A stretch of 64,000 nt of DNA from Salibacterium aidingense DSM 18341. GTDB lineage: Bacteria > Bacillota > Bacilli > Bacillales > Marinococcaceae. The stretch spans positions 1-64,000 of the forward strand of contig NZ_AUCI01000003.1 in the NCBI RefSeq assembly GCF_000429685.1, read 5' to 3'. Position 1 is the stretch's first letter. The number at the start of each line of letters is the position of its first letter. Below are positions 17,422 through 26,646 of the stretch, piece after piece. The position numbers and the translations under genes are program-made. Under the pieces are notes generated by a model. That model did not search any database and was not told the DNA's origin. It saw nothing but the letters and a program-made list of their open reading frames with translations.

Positions 17422-18630
17422 TTAAAAATGAAGCATATGCCCCAGTTTTGAGTATTTGGTACGCATATACTTTTCATTGTCCTTATTGTATGGCAGCTGG
17501 AGGGCAACTCTGTCGACTACTTCCAGACCATACCCTTTTAATCCGGTAATCTTTCTTGGGTTATTCGTTAAAAGTCTCATTTTAGAAATACCAAGATCCC
17601 TTAATATTTGAGCTCCAATCCCATAATCCCGCAGGTCGGGCTTAAATCCCAGTTTCTCATTTGCTTCCACCGTATCATAGCCCTGTTCCTGAAGCTGGTA
17701 CGCCTTCATTTTGTTTATGAGGCCGATCCCTCTTCCTTCCTGCCGCATATAAAGAAGAACTCCCCTGCCTTCTTTTTCAATCTGCTGAAGGGCTGCCTGC
17801 AGCTGCGGACCGCAGTCACACCGGTGGGAACCGAACACATCCCCTGTCAGACATTCTGAATGCACACGTACAAGGGTCGGCTCTCCCGGAATCAGCTGAC
17901 CTTTTATCAAAGCGATGCTTTCTTTGTCATCCACAATAGAGGTGTATCCAATTGCCCGAAAGTCTCCGAAATCCGTAGGAAGTTTAATATCGGCTTCTTT
18001 GTTGACCAATTTGTCTTTTTTATGGCGGTATTGGATCAAGTCTTTTATCGTGATCATTTTCAGTTCATGTTCGTCTGCGATTTTGCGCAGATCGGGAACT
18101 CTTGCCATCTCTCCGTCATCTTTAATCACTTCACAAATGACTCCTGCCGGTTCAGAACCGGACAACCTGGCTAAATCAATGGCTGCCTCCGTATGGCCCG
18201 CACGGCGCAGCACCCCCCCGTTTTTAGCAATGAGCGGAAATACATGCCCTGGCCGCTTAAAATGCCTGCTTTTATTGTCAGGATCCAGTAAAGCCTGAAT
18301 GGTTTCTGCCCGCTCTGCCGCGGAAATTCCGGTAGTAGTCGATTCATGATCAATACTTACGGTGAAAGCTGTACCGTGCGGATCTGTATTTTGATCCACC
18401 ATAGGATGCAGTTCCAGTTCGTTCGCTTTTTGTTCTGTGATAGGCGTACAAACGAGTCCCCGTCCGTGAGTGATCATAAAGTTTATCGATTCAGGGGTGA
18501 TCTGATCCGCCAACGCGACAAAGTCCCCTTCGTTTTCACGGTCTTCGTCATCACACACGATGACTGTTTTCCCCTGCATTAACTCATAAATCGCTTCTTC
18601 GATAGGATCAAACATTTTTTCATCTGCCAT
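17422..18630 (-). CDS. ribBA: Bifunctional DHBP synthase / GTP cyclohydrolase II
   Basis: This is a 402-residue fusion enzyme. The N-terminal half (to about residue 200) is 3,4-dihydroxy-2-butanone-4-phosphate synthase, with [11 protein letters not shown] and the metal site [14 protein letters not shown]. The C-terminal half is GTP cyclohydrolase II, with three zinc cysteines in the [14 protein letters not shown] segment and the RQEGRGIGL motif. Together they make both riboflavin precursors from ribulose 5-phosphate and GTP. The domain fusion is the usual Bacillus form. Confidence 0.96.
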   Translation of the reverse strand: MADEKMFDPIEEAIYELMQGKTVIVCDDEDRENEGDFVALADQITPESINFMITHGRGLVCTPITEQKANELELHPMVDQNTDPHGTAFTVSIDHESTTTGISAAERAETIQALLDPDNKSRHFKRPGHVFPLIAKNGGVLRRAGHTEAAIDLARLSGSEPAGVICEVIKDDGEMARVPDLRKIADEHELKMITIKDLIQYRHKKDKLVNKEADIKLPTDFGDFRAIGYTSIVDDKESIALIKGQLIPGEPTLVRVHSECLTGDVFGSHRCDCGPQLQAALQQIEKEGRGVLLYMRQEGRGIGLINKMKAYQLQEQGYDTVEANEKLGFKPDLRDYGIGAQILRDLGISKMRLLTNNPRKITGLKGYGLEVVDRVALQLPYNKDNEKYMRTKYSKLGHMLHF

Positions 18631-18689
18631 AGCATTTTTCCTTCTTTCCCTTTTATAATAGAAAAGCTGGGTTTATCTTTGCCTCAATG

Positions 18690-19343
18690 TCAGATAAATC
18701 CTTTCTCCTTTAATACCTTTTCATCTATCCCGCTTTCCTGTTTATCGCTTTTTGTTTTCAACAATCGCTCTGTGTATTTCATCAGCACATCCGCTTCTAT
18801 ATTCACCGGATCTCCCGCTGCTTTTTGGCTTATGGTAGTCTCCTGCCACGTATGAGGAATAAGGGAGAGAGTAATCGTATGATGCTCATCATCAACCTGA
18901 AAGATGGTCAGGCTGATTCCATCTACTGCTACGGACCCCTTCTCCACCATATAAGGAAGATAATCTTCGGGGATATCAATGGCTACGTAATATGCATTTT
19001 CATAGGGCTGAATGGAAGCTATCGTTCCGACAGTATCGACGTGGCCGCTGACAAAATGACCGCCAAATCTCCCTGCAGCCGACATCGCTCTTTCCACATT
19101 CACCTGCGATCCTTCCTGCAGGGTTCGCAAACTCGTTGCATTTATTGTTTCCGGCATAACATCGACCGTAAAAGTCTTATCCGTGAAGGATGTCACGGTA
19201 AGACAGACGCCGTTTACAGAGATGCTGTCCCCTGTGTTCATATCAGTCATCATACCAGGAGCTTCCAAGGCCATCACCATTGTTTCCAGTCCTTTTTGAA
19301 GGTTGTGCACCACGGCTTTTTCTTCAATAATACCTGTGAACAT
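18690..19343 (-). CDS. ribE: Riboflavin synthase alpha subunit
   Basis: This 217-residue enzyme is built of two homologous lumazine-binding barrels. The first starts MFTGIIEE and contains GDSISVNGVCLTV; the second contains GSVAVDGISLTI. It dismutates two lumazines to riboflavin. It starts directly after the ribD stop (19344), so the two genes are coupled. Confidence 0.95.
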   Translation of the reverse strand: MFTGIIEEKAVVHNLQKGLETMVMALEAPGMMTDMNTGDSISVNGVCLTVTSFTDKTFTVDVMPETINATSLRTLQEGSQVNVERAMSAAGRFGGHFVSGHVDTVGTIASIQPYENAYYVAIDIPEDYLPYMVEKGSVAVDGISLTIFQVDDEHHTITLSLIPHTWQETTISQKAAGDPVNIEADVLMKYTERLLKTKSDKQESGIDEKVLKEKGFI

Positions 19344-20435
19344 CTATGCTTCCTCCTTTTGTACCGCAGTAATCTTAATATCGCGTCCGAGGGATTCCAC
19401 AGAACATATATCCAAATCGGGAACCTCAGCTAAAGAAGCGATCCCGCGGCCTTCAGCTGCGGATGGAGCTTCTCTGCCTCCTATCAGTTTCGGAGCAGTA
19501 TAAGAAATAAATTCCTGAAATAATTTTTTTTCAACAAAACTGCCGTGCACCTCAGCTCCCCCCTCTACAAAAACGGACACCAGACCATGACCCCCCAGTA
19601 AACGCAGCACATCTTTTAAATGAATGGATGATTCCGGAAGTTGATGGACGACAGCGCCTGTCTGTTCCAGTTCCAATTTCTTTGCTGGATCGGCTTCAGT
19701 TGAACAAATAATCCATACCGGTGCCGCCTGGTCCTGTATCATTTTGGCCTTTACAGGCATTCTCAGGTGATGGTCCAGCACCACTCTCACCGGCTGGATG
19801 CCTCCATTGGCAGGGCGTGCTGTCAGAGAAGGATCATCCTGCAGTACGGTTCCGATGCCGGCCATAATCGCATCATGCTGATGACGGAGAAGGTGGGTAT
19901 CTTCTCTTGCTTCCGGACCGGTTATCCACTGGCTTTGTCCTGCTGCAGTTGCTGTTTTGCCATCAAGAGAAACAGCTGTTTTTAAGGTGACATACGGCAG
20001 CCCAGTCTTCATGTAATGAAAAAAATAACGGTTTAACCAGTCTGCCTTCTCCTGCAGAACTCCTGTTGTTACTTCCAAGCCTGCTTCTTCCAGCTTTTTC
20101 ACGCCCGTTCCACTTACACGGGGATTGGGATCAAGCGTGGCAATGACCGCGCGTTTCACCTTGTTCTCAATAATGGCATCTACACAAGGTGGTGTTTTTC
20201 CAACATGGGAACATGGCTCCAGTGTTACATAAATAGTACTATTTTCCGCTTTTGTACCGGCCATTGTGAGCGCATGAATCTCAGCATGTTTCTCTCCAGC
20301 CTTTAGATGCGCTCCCATTCCTGCTACTTTTCCATCCTTTACAACAACGGCGCCTACTACTGGGTTGGGAGACGTTTGGCCCGTTGTCGCCTCCGCCATC
20401 TCCAAGGCAAGACGCATATATTCTTCATCTGTCAT
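19344..20435 (-). CDS. ribD: Bifunctional pyrimidine deaminase/reductase RibD
   Basis: This 363-residue enzyme has an N-terminal deaminase domain with zinc ligands in HAEIHALTMAG and PCSHVGKTPPC, and a C-terminal reductase domain starting near residue 145 (YVTLKTAVSLDGKTAT) with the NADPH loop at VFVEGGAEVHGSF. It catalyses two successive steps on the GTP cyclohydrolase product. It is the first gene of the rib operon, and its leader carries an FMN riboswitch and terminator. Confidence 0.96.
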   Translation of the reverse strand: MTDEEYMRLALEMAEATTGQTSPNPVVGAVVVKDGKVAGMGAHLKAGEKHAEIHALTMAGTKAENSTIYVTLEPCSHVGKTPPCVDAIIENKVKRAVIATLDPNPRVSGTGVKKLEEAGLEVTTGVLQEKADWLNRYFFHYMKTGLPYVTLKTAVSLDGKTATAAGQSQWITGPEAREDTHLLRHQHDAIMAGIGTVLQDDPSLTARPANGGIQPVRVVLDHHLRMPVKAKMIQDQAAPVWIICSTEADPAKKLELEQTGAVVHQLPESSIHLKDVLRLLGGHGLVSVFVEGGAEVHGSFVEKKLFQEFISYTAPKLIGGREAPSAAEGRGIASLAEVPDLDICSVESLGRDIKITAVQKEEA

Positions 20436-20615
20436 TCTATGATCCTCTTTTCTCTTCCTGATTTAAGTAAGCGCAAAGAATGGCACCACCGCCGCCTCAT
20501 TCCCTCGATGCGGCTGGTTCCAGCAGGTGTTTTCCCTAAGCTGTTTTGCCGCCTTCTGTGCCCTTTCTTAAGATTAGCCGTGTTCCCAAAAGCCCATAAA
20601 TCATATTTATTTTAT

Positions 20616-20656
20616 CAAAATAAAAACCCTGGAGAACGGTATACGTCTCCAGGGTT
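20616..20656 (-). terminator. Riboswitch-controlled terminator in the rib leader
   Basis: AACCCTGGAGA pairs with TCTCCAGGGTT and is followed by TTTTTA on the minus strand. It lies between the FMN aptamer and ribD and is the likely OFF-state terminator. The following leader, 20436-20615, is a further 180 bases with no gene that I can identify, which is long for this type of leader. Confidence 0.88.
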
Positions 20657-20780
20657 CTGTTACGTGCTCAACAAATAAGCCTTTTCTACAAAGGTATTTA
20701 TAAAATGCCGGGCAGATACCGTTTCTTTTTTAGACACACCGGTACCTGGGTCATTTTCTTCTTTTTTGAACACGGTTATT

Positions 20781-20905
20781 CCTTCTCCCATCCAGACTGT
20801 CACTGTCGGCTCCGGACTTCCACCGGATCCACCGCCAAAGCGGGTCGCGGACTGAAAAGCATTGGCTTTATCACCGCCGGCTGGGAATTTCACCCGACCC
20901 CGAAG
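20781..20905 (-). promoter_or_regulatory. FMN riboswitch (RFN element)
   Basis: On the minus strand the classic blocks appear in order: CTTCGGGGTCGGGTGAAATT, CCGGCGGTGATAAAGCC, GATCCGGTGGAAGTCCGGAG, CCGACAGTGACAGTCTGGAT and GGGAGAAGG. It binds FMN and shuts down ribD-ribE-ribBA-ribH through the terminator at 20616-20656. Frames drawn through it are not genes. Confidence 0.97.
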
Positions 20906-20906
20906 T

Positions 20907-20936
20907 GGTTACAACCTAACCGATGTAACCTAACCG
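20907..20936 (-). repeat. Short direct repeat at the start of the rib leader
   Basis: GGTTAGGTT occurs twice on the minus strand, 14 bases apart in register, directly before the FMN aptamer. Upstream lies an AT-rich promoter-like stretch with TTGAAG and TATAAT elements at imperfect spacing. The repeat may be an operator or chance. Confidence 0.4.
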
Positions 20937-20988
20937 TTTTATTTATTCAATTATATATACTGATTTTATACTTCAACAAAGGAAAACG

Positions 20989-21129
20989 TCAACTATTTGG
21001 CTTGTTGGATTGTTCTTCACATTCAAAACACTGCATCGTTTTATCCTCTTTCACCACGCCGTTTAAGAAACCATCGATACATAAAATCTCTTTCCCGCAG
21101 GATTGGCAGTTTCCTACAATTTCTTTCAT
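20989..21129 (-). CDS. Small zinc-ribbon protein, 46 residues
   Basis: This short frame starts MKEIVGNCQSCGKEILCIDG and has two Cys pairs, CQSC and CFEC, with an extra Cys17. A four-cysteine zinc ribbon is therefore likely. AGAGGAGG is placed seven bases before the ATG at 21129, which together with the cysteine spacing argues for a real gene. It lies between ppiB and the rib leader on the same strand. I do not recognise a named family; proteins of this size and pattern may bind nucleic acid or a partner enzyme. Confidence 0.72.
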   Translation of the reverse strand: MKEIVGNCQSCGKEILCIDGFLNGVVKEDKTMQCFECEEQSNKPNS

Positions 21130-21147
21130 TGTTCCTCCTCTGCGAAG

Positions 21148-21182
21148 GTAACCGGCAGCCTGTACTGCCGGTTACTTTTTTA
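21148..21182 (+). terminator. Terminator pointing against the surrounding genes
   Basis: GTAACCGGCAG pairs perfectly with CTGCCGGTTAC and is followed by six T on the plus strand. All nearby genes run on the minus strand, where the hairpin would end just before a ribosome binding site without a T run. It therefore suggests a plus-strand transcript ending here, or a hairpin in the 5' leader of the zinc-ribbon mRNA. Confidence 0.7.
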
Positions 21183-21356
21183 TGAGATAAGAAAGTTTAA
21201 AGGGGGACGTTATCAAAGGACATGATGCTCTTAGCCGAACCTCCATAAGGATCTTCTACTTAGCCCGCAAACTTCCTCTTCCGGGCCAGGAAACCAGTAC
21301 CTCCTGGGCGTCGCAGAACTTGTCGCGGCATCTCTACCAGGACACTCGCGCTTTTC

Positions 21357-21791
21357 TTATTCCTCCCAGACCTTTACCTGCTGCATCACATCTCCCTGGT
21401 TGATACGATCGACCGTTCCCATGCCCTCGGTTACCTTTCCAAAAACAGTATGGACCCCATCGAGATGCGGCTGTGGCTCAAACAATATGAAAAACTGACT
21501 GCCTCCGGTGTCTTTTCCGGCATGAGCCATAGACAAGTATCCCCGCTCGTTTTTGTATGGGTTTCCTTCCGTTTCACATTTTATCGTATAACCCGGCCCT
21601 CCCGTTCCATTTCCTTTCGGGCAGCCGCCCTGCGCTACAAACCCCGGTATGACACGATGAAATGTCAGACCATTATAAAATCCTTCATTTGCCAGACTTT
21701 CAAAATTTTCTACCGTTCCCGGAGCCGCATCTGGAAAAAATTCCAACTTGATGGATTCCCCATTTTCAAATTCAATGATTCCTGTTTTCAT
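21357..21791 (-). CDS. ppiB: Peptidyl-prolyl cis-trans isomerase B (cyclophilin)
   Basis: This 144-residue cytosolic cyclophilin helps proline isomerisation during folding. The active-site region [25 protein letters not shown] carries the catalytic Arg and Gln, and [17 protein letters not shown] matches the second half of the site. Position next to lysA is conserved in Bacillus. The 170 bases downstream (21190-21356) contain a GC-rich structured segment but no gene. Confidence 0.94.
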   Translation of the reverse strand: MKTGIIEFENGESIKLEFFPDAAPGTVENFESLANEGFYNGLTFHRVIPGFVAQGGCPKGNGTGGPGYTIKCETEGNPYKNERGYLSMAHAGKDTGGSQFFILFEPQPHLDGVHTVFGKVTEGMGTVDRINQGDVMQQVKVWEE

Positions 21792-21819
21792 ATTTCTTCC
21801 CCTTTTCTTTATTCTATTT

Positions 21820-23139
21820 TTATACTCTTTCTTTTGACCGAAGCGGTAGATCGTTTTTCAATAAATCTTCCAGCGATTCCCCCTGAACGACCAGATCTGT
21901 TCTTCCGTTTTCTACGAATACCACGGGCGGACGGGCGATGCGGTTATAATTGTTTGCCATCGCATATCCGTAAGCGCCTGTACAAAACACCGCCAGAATA
22001 TCCCCTGATTCGACCGGCGGCAGCGGCAGATTCCATATCAGCATATCTCCACTTTCACAGCACTTGCCTGCCACTGCAAAAAGCTCTTTGTGTTCTTCGT
22101 GCGCGCGGTTGGCAAGTACTCCTTCGTATTCCGCATTGTAGAGGGCCGGCCGGATGTTATCTGTCATTCCGCCATCGACAGATATATATTTCCGCACCCC
22201 CGGGATATCTTTTTGAGCTCCCACCGTATAAAGTGTCGTGCCGGCATCACCGGTTATGGAGCGGCCAGGTTCGATCCAGATTTCAGGAATATTCATTCCG
22301 GCATCTTCCGCTTCTTTTTTCACAGTCAAGATCAGATCTTTCACATAATCCTCCGGAGCAAGCGGCTCATCTCCTTCCACGTAACGGATGCCAAAGCCGC
22401 CGCCTGCATTAAAGACCTCAGGAACGAAATTATACTGATGCTGCCACCGTTTAAATACGTTAAACAGTTTCTCCACAGTCAGGACAAAACCATCCGTATC
22501 AAAGATTTGGGAACCTATATGGCTGTGTACCCCCCGCAGATTTAGAAACGGATCCTTCTGCAGAGTTTCGACGGCCTGATCCGCCTGACCGCTTTCAAGA
22601 TCAAATCCAAATTTTGAATCTTCCTGTCCGGTGGAAATGTATTCATGAGTGTGCGCCTCCACTCCGGGGGTTGTCCGGAACAGAACATTCATTGGCTGTT
22701 TTTTCGTTTTTACTTTTTCCTGCAGCAGGGATAGCTCGAAAAAGTTATCTACAACGATACAGCCGATGCCAAGATCAAGCGCAAATTCGATTTCCTCCGG
22801 ACTTTTATTATTCCCGTGAAAATGCACCCTCTCCATGGGAAAGTCAGCCTTTTTCGCTGTCATCATTTCCCCCGCCGATACAACATCAAGGCTCAAGTTA
22901 AGCTCTGCTGCGAGCTGCACCATAGCAACACAGCTGAAAGCCTTGCTTGCGTATGCCACTTGGTAAGGTATGCCGGCTTCTTCAAAGGCATTCTGAAATC
23001 CTTTCGCCCGTTCCCTAATCAGGGCCACATCATATATATAAACCGGCGTTCCGTAGTCCCGGGCGAGTTTCACTGTGTCTACTCCCCCGATTTCCAGAAG
23101 GCCATGTTCATTTATAGTACTCGTTCCGTGTAAATACAT
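21820..23139 (-). CDS. lysA: Diaminopimelate decarboxylase
   Basis: This 439-residue PLP enzyme of the alanine racemase fold carries out the last step of lysine synthesis. The PLP lysine is Lys66 in [10 protein letters not shown], the phosphate loop is [17 protein letters not shown] is a substrate-site motif, and CESGDML contributes the Cys from the partner subunit. Length is normal. As in B. subtilis it follows spoVAF. Confidence 0.95.
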   Translation of the reverse strand: MYLHGTSTINEHGLLEIGGVDTVKLARDYGTPVYIYDVALIRERAKGFQNAFEEAGIPYQVAYASKAFSCVAMVQLAAELNLSLDVVSAGEMMTAKKADFPMERVHFHGNNKSPEEIEFALDLGIGCIVVDNFFELSLLQEKVKTKKQPMNVLFRTTPGVEAHTHEYISTGQEDSKFGFDLESGQADQAVETLQKDPFLNLRGVHSHIGSQIFDTDGFVLTVEKLFNVFKRWQHQYNFVPEVFNAGGGFGIRYVEGDEPLAPEDYVKDLILTVKKEAEDAGMNIPEIWIEPGRSITGDAGTTLYTVGAQKDIPGVRKYISVDGGMTDNIRPALYNAEYEGVLANRAHEEHKELFAVAGKCCESGDMLIWNLPLPPVESGDILAVFCTGAYGYAMANNYNRIARPPVVFVENGRTDLVVQGESLEDLLKNDLPLRSKERV

Positions 23140-23225
23140 GGTTCGTTCTCTCCTTCAATCCGACAATGAATGATTACATTTTAGCATCATTTAAAAAGGA
23201 GAAAAAGCAAAATTTATTGGAAGTA

Positions 23226-24770
23226 TTAATCGGTACGCTGCCTGATCGAGTCCTGCGGATTTACGATTCGAGGCCGGCGTCGAATATTTGGCACCGTCGT
23301 GCGGACGATGACCTGCCACAACGCCTGGGCGTCAAAGGGAAGAAACGGCCAAAGGTAAGGTTTATTTAAGGAACGAATGGAAGCGAGAAATAAAAATAAT
23401 GCTGTAGCGGCGATGACAAAACCAGTGGTTTGGAAAGAGACAACAGCTATCAGCAGCACAAAACGGAAAATCTTGATCGCAATGCCTAACTCATAACTCG
23501 GTGTTGCAAATGTTCCAATCGAAGCAAGTGCGACATATAGAATGACCTCTGAGGTGAACAGCCCAACTTCTATGGCAATTTCTCCAATCAATAATGCAGC
23601 AACCAATCCTAAAGCCGTGGCGAGCGGTGATGGCGTATGGATAGCGGCCATTCTCATTAACTCTATCCCCACTTCTGCAATCACTATCTGCATAAATTCA
23701 GACACATTTGAATCTTCACTGGGACCGATGTACTGCAGTTCTTCCGGAAGTAATTGCGGTTCCAGTACGACTAATAACCACAATGGCAGAATTAACATAG
23801 AGGCCAGCATCCCAAAAAACCGGATCCAGCGCAAATACGTGCCGATAAAAGGAGCCTGGCGGTATTCCTCCGCATGTTGAACGTGGTGAAAAAAAGTAGT
23901 CGGCGTAATGATGACACTTGGAGAGGCATCCACGATTATAGCAATGTGCCCTTCAAATAAATGAACAGCCGTGACATCGGGACGCTCTGTGTAACGTACA
24001 AGCGGAAATGGATTGGCCCCCTGGTCGACAATGTATTCTTCCACTACTTTATCCGCCATCGTAAGTCCGTCAATATCAATGGCTTCCAGTTCTTTTTTAA
24101 CGATATTTACCATGTCCGGATCAGCAATGTCTTCAATATAGGAAATACATATATCTGTCTTTGAACGGACCCCTACTCTCATGATTTCATTACGGAGCCT
24201 TTCATCTCTGATCCTTCTTCTCGTCAGTCCGGTATTTTCTATAATGTTTTCTGTATAACCGTCTCTGGCCCCGCGCACCACTTTTTCATTATCCGGCTCT
24301 TCCGGACTGCGGCCTGGATAGTTGCGGACATCAACCACAAACGCTTTATCTTCCCCTTCCACCAGGATAAACACAAGTCCGGAGAGCATTTCGGTTATAC
24401 AGTCTTCCAGGTTATCTTTGTATTCAACCTGCACTTCTGTCAGATGATTTTCGATTGCTTCTCTGACATATGGCGTTTCTCTATCTCTGGCTTCCAGCTT
24501 CATAAGCTCTTTTAACAATTCTGTCAGAGCTTCCATATCACATAGACCATTTATAAAATAAATGTGGATTTCTTTTCCCAGCACATGCAGTTTTCTTACC
24601 CCGGCATCAAAGCTTACCCCTATGCCTACCCGTTTTTTTATCTTTTCTTCGTTTACTTCAATATCTCTGGAAATATATGTTTTATCTTTTTCCGTAGAAG
24701 GTACTCCTTTTTTTTCCGGATTTTGGCCCTGCGGTATGTTTCGTAATTTCCATTTTCCTCGTCGCATCAA
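23226..24770 (-). CDS. spoVAF: Stage V sporulation protein AF (GerA family)
   Basis: This 514-residue protein resembles germinant-receptor A subunits. A soluble N-terminal half runs to about residue 300 with EITRPDMV-like segments (ERPDVTAVHLFEGHIAIIVDASPSVIITPTTFF marks its end), and about five membrane helices follow. In B. subtilis SpoVAF forms an ion channel with FigP that amplifies germination. Here it follows spoVAB directly, whereas in B. subtilis spoVAC, spoVAD and spoVAE lie between them. A second ATG one codon in is equally possible as the start. Confidence 0.93.
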   Translation of the reverse strand: MMRRGKWKLRNIPQGQNPEKKGVPSTEKDKTYISRDIEVNEEKIKKRVGIGVSFDAGVRKLHVLGKEIHIYFINGLCDMEALTELLKELMKLEARDRETPYVREAIENHLTEVQVEYKDNLEDCITEMLSGLVFILVEGEDKAFVVDVRNYPGRSPEEPDNEKVVRGARDGYTENIIENTGLTRRRIRDERLRNEIMRVGVRSKTDICISYIEDIADPDMVNIVKKELEAIDIDGLTMADKVVEEYIVDQGANPFPLVRYTERPDVTAVHLFEGHIAIIVDASPSVIITPTTFFHHVQHAEEYRQAPFIGTYLRWIRFFGMLASMLILPLWLLVVLEPQLLPEELQYIGPSEDSNVSEFMQIVIAEVGIELMRMAAIHTPSPLATALGLVAALLIGEIAIEVGLFTSEVILYVALASIGTFATPSYELGIAIKIFRFVLLIAVVSFQTTGFVIAATALFLFLASIRSLNKPYLWPFLPFDAQALWQVIVRTTVPNIRRRPRIVNPQDSIRQRTD

Positions 24771-24794
24771 GTAAACTCCTTATTTTTTCAAATT

Positions 24795-25217
24795 TTAAAG
24801 AGTAACATAAATGATCCAGTGAAATAATGACCCAATAATTTTTCCAAGTACAATAGCCATGACAAGACTCATTACATTCTTTTCCATCCCGACACGTTTG
24901 GCAAGAATGGGAAACACATTCAGTACTTCCGTAAGGGCGGCCGCAAGCATGCCGACAAAGATACCGGCAGCAAGACCTACCGGTATCGTAAAAAAAGCTG
25001 GAAACGAAAACTGGAGTGGATGCAGAACAGCTGCCGTTCCAAAAACCGCCCCGCCTATGACAGCTATTTCATATGCCTTTGCTGCTTTTTCGGTATTAGT
25101 CAGCTGCACCAGTCTGGGAATAATCCCGAGCACAGAAATAAAAGCTACGAATCCACTGCCTACAGCAAGACCTCCGCTGAGACCGACTATCATCGTAATT
25201 AAGACTTCGAAGGCCAT
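24795..25217 (-). CDS. spoVAB: Stage V sporulation protein AB
   Basis: This 140-residue membrane protein has about four helices and recognisable SpoVAB stretches such as GLSGGLAVGSGFVAFISVLGIIPRL near the N-terminus and GIFVGMLAAALTEVLNVFPILAKR. It overlaps the end of spoVAA by 19 bases. Its role in the channel is not defined, but it is required for dipicolinate uptake in Bacillus. Confidence 0.92.
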   Translation of the reverse strand: MAFEVLITMIVGLSGGLAVGSGFVAFISVLGIIPRLVQLTNTEKAAKAYEIAVIGGAVFGTAAVLHPLQFSFPAFFTIPVGLAAGIFVGMLAAALTEVLNVFPILAKRVGMEKNVMSLVMAIVLGKIIGSLFHWIIYVTL

Positions 25218-25819
25218 TTGGATCCCCGTTCTGCTTCCGTTTCAGCTAAATATTTATCAATTTCCTGTCTATATTGAAACATTTCAATCTCAAGCGGGCT
25301 TGGTTCTTCATTGATACGTTTCTTAAATAAATGATTGAAAAATAATATCATGCCAAGACCAAGTCCAAATGAATAAGGAATCTGCAGCAGCAGCGGCTGT
25401 TCCAGTTCTTTTCCTGTAATTAACTGATATAATTTCTGATGAACCGTAAGCATGCTGACATCTTCATGAAAGTTCATGATTGCCAGAGCAGCCCCCGTGA
25501 ACAACAAAAACCAGACAAAAAGAAAGAGAAGAGGGGAAATCATTTTCCTATCTCTGGATACCTCAATCACTGTCTGTTCCCGTCCAAGCAATGTTACGTT
25601 CAATTCCGGAAAAGCAGAGTGAATGTGCTGGATCACCGATAAACCATCCACCACCACATGGCTTTTATCCTTCACGCCGATCTGATAGATCGGAAGGGCA
25701 AGGACAGACGCCACCTGTTCTTTTTCTCCTTCCAGTCTGGCAACGTCCTTAATATACAGTTGTTCTCCGGGAACTGCCGAATGAGTTGAAAATAACTGCA
25801 GATAGATATGGTTTTTCAT
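25199..25819 (-). CDS. spoVAA: Stage V sporulation protein AA
   Basis: This 206-residue protein has a soluble N-terminal domain to about residue 95 (IYLQLFSTHSAVPGEQLYIKDVARL) and two membrane helices at about 98-120 and 140-165. I place the start at the ATG at 25819, which has AAAGGAGAGGG at a good distance, rather than an upstream in-frame codon at 25840 that would overlap the promoter. It is the first gene of the second spoVA unit. Confidence 0.9.
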   Translation of the reverse strand: MKNHIYLQLFSTHSAVPGEQLYIKDVARLEGEKEQVASVLALPIYQIGVKDKSHVVVDGLSVIQHIHSAFPELNVTLLGREQTVIEVSRDRKMISPLLFLFVWFLLFTGAALAIMNFHEDVSMLTVHQKLYQLITGKELEQPLLLQIPYSFGLGLGMILFFNHLFKKRINEEPSPLEIEMFQYRQEIDKYLAETEAERGSKWPSKS

Positions 25820-25839
25820 TTCAACCCTCTCCTTTCGCA

Positions 25840-25871
25840 TAGTATGTACGATTCAAAGGCCCTTCTATACA
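25840..25871 (-). promoter_or_regulatory. Candidate forespore (SigG-type) promoter of spoVAA-spoVAB-spoVAF
   Basis: A perfect CATACTA -10 lies at 25846-25840 on the minus strand, with TGTATA at 25871-25866. The spacing of 19 is one base more than usual. The -10 is identical to that before the other spoVA unit, which supports common forespore control. Confidence 0.6.
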
Positions 25872-25906
25872 AAAAAGTCAGTCATCTATTCAGATAACTG
25901 ACTTTT
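25871..25906 (-). terminator. Terminator overlapping the sigF stop codon
   Basis: AAAAGTCAGT pairs with ACTGACTTTT around a secondary TATCT/AGATG stem, with six T on the minus strand. It includes the last codons of sigF and should separate the spoIIA operon from the spoVA unit. Confidence 0.82.
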
Positions 25907-26635
25907 CATTTTGTCTAATATTCGTTTTTCTAGGCGGGATACTTGAACCTGAGAGATATCAAGGCGTTTTGCTACTTCTGCCTGCGTTTTATCTTTATAA
26001 TAACGCAGATAGACAATCAGCCGTTCCCGCTCTTCTAATTGTTCCACAATTTCTTTTACAGCGAGCTGATCAAACCATTTGCTATCCCCTTGATCAGCAA
26101 TTTGATCTATCAACGTAATAGGGTCTCCGTCGTTTTCATAAATGGTTTCATGTAAAGAGGAAAGGGTCCTTGTGGCCTCTGTGGCAAAGACCACTTCTTC
26201 TGTCGGCAGGTCCAGGGCCGCTGAAATTTCCTGCAGGGTCGGGATCCTGCCGTACTCCTTCGTTAATTCCTCCTTCTTTTTCCGGACACGATTATTTAAT
26301 TCTTTCAGAGAACGGCTGACCTTCACCGTTCCGTCGTCCCGGATGAATCGTTGTATTTCGCCGATGATCATTGGAACGGCGTACGTAGAAAACTTCACTT
26401 CATATGTTAAATCAAATTTGTCAATCGACTTGATCAAACCAATCACGCCGATTTGAAACAAATCTTCAGGATCGTATCCGCGGTTAATAAACCGCTGGAC
26501 CACAGACCAGACGAGACGTGTATTTTTATTCACGATCTCATCCCGTGCCTCTTTATTTCCTTGTTGACTGTTTCGAATCAATTCTCTTACTTTGTCATCT
26601 TGAAGAGGCTGCTGTTTTTCTAGTTTAACATCCAT
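25886..26635 (-). CDS. sigF: Forespore sigma factor SigF
   Basis: This is a 249-residue group 3 sigma factor. Region 2 contains DLFQIGVIGLIKSIDKFD and the -10 recognition stretch FSTYAVPMIIGEIQRFIRDD; region 3 follows; region 4 has the helix-turn-helix TQAEVAKRLDISQVQVSRLEKRIL. It is the first forespore-specific sigma factor and is held inactive by SpoIIAB until septation. It is followed by a terminator and then the spoVAA unit. Confidence 0.97.
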   Translation of the reverse strand: MDVKLEKQQPLQDDKVRELIRNSQQGNKEARDEIVNKNTRLVWSVVQRFINRGYDPEDLFQIGVIGLIKSIDKFDLTYEVKFSTYAVPMIIGEIQRFIRDDGTVKVSRSLKELNNRVRKKKEELTKEYGRIPTLQEISAALDLPTEEVVFATEATRTLSSLHETIYENDGDPITLIDQIADQGDSKWFDQLAVKEIVEQLEERERLIVYLRYYKDKTQAEVAKRLDISQVQVSRLEKRILDKMKSQLSE

Positions 26636-26646
26636 ACAGTATCCCC

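Noticed and set aside
20660-21151. Plus-strand frame of 148 codons and minus-strand frame of 77 codons around the FMN riboswitch
   Set aside because: Both cover the aptamer; the conserved RNA blocks explain the sequence. Only the 46-codon zinc-ribbon frame has a ribosome binding site and a protein pattern.
21450-22412. A 320-codon plus-strand frame opposite ppiB and lysA
   Set aside because: It is antisense to two well-conserved genes and shows the Arg/Pro/Ser-rich composition of a shadow frame.
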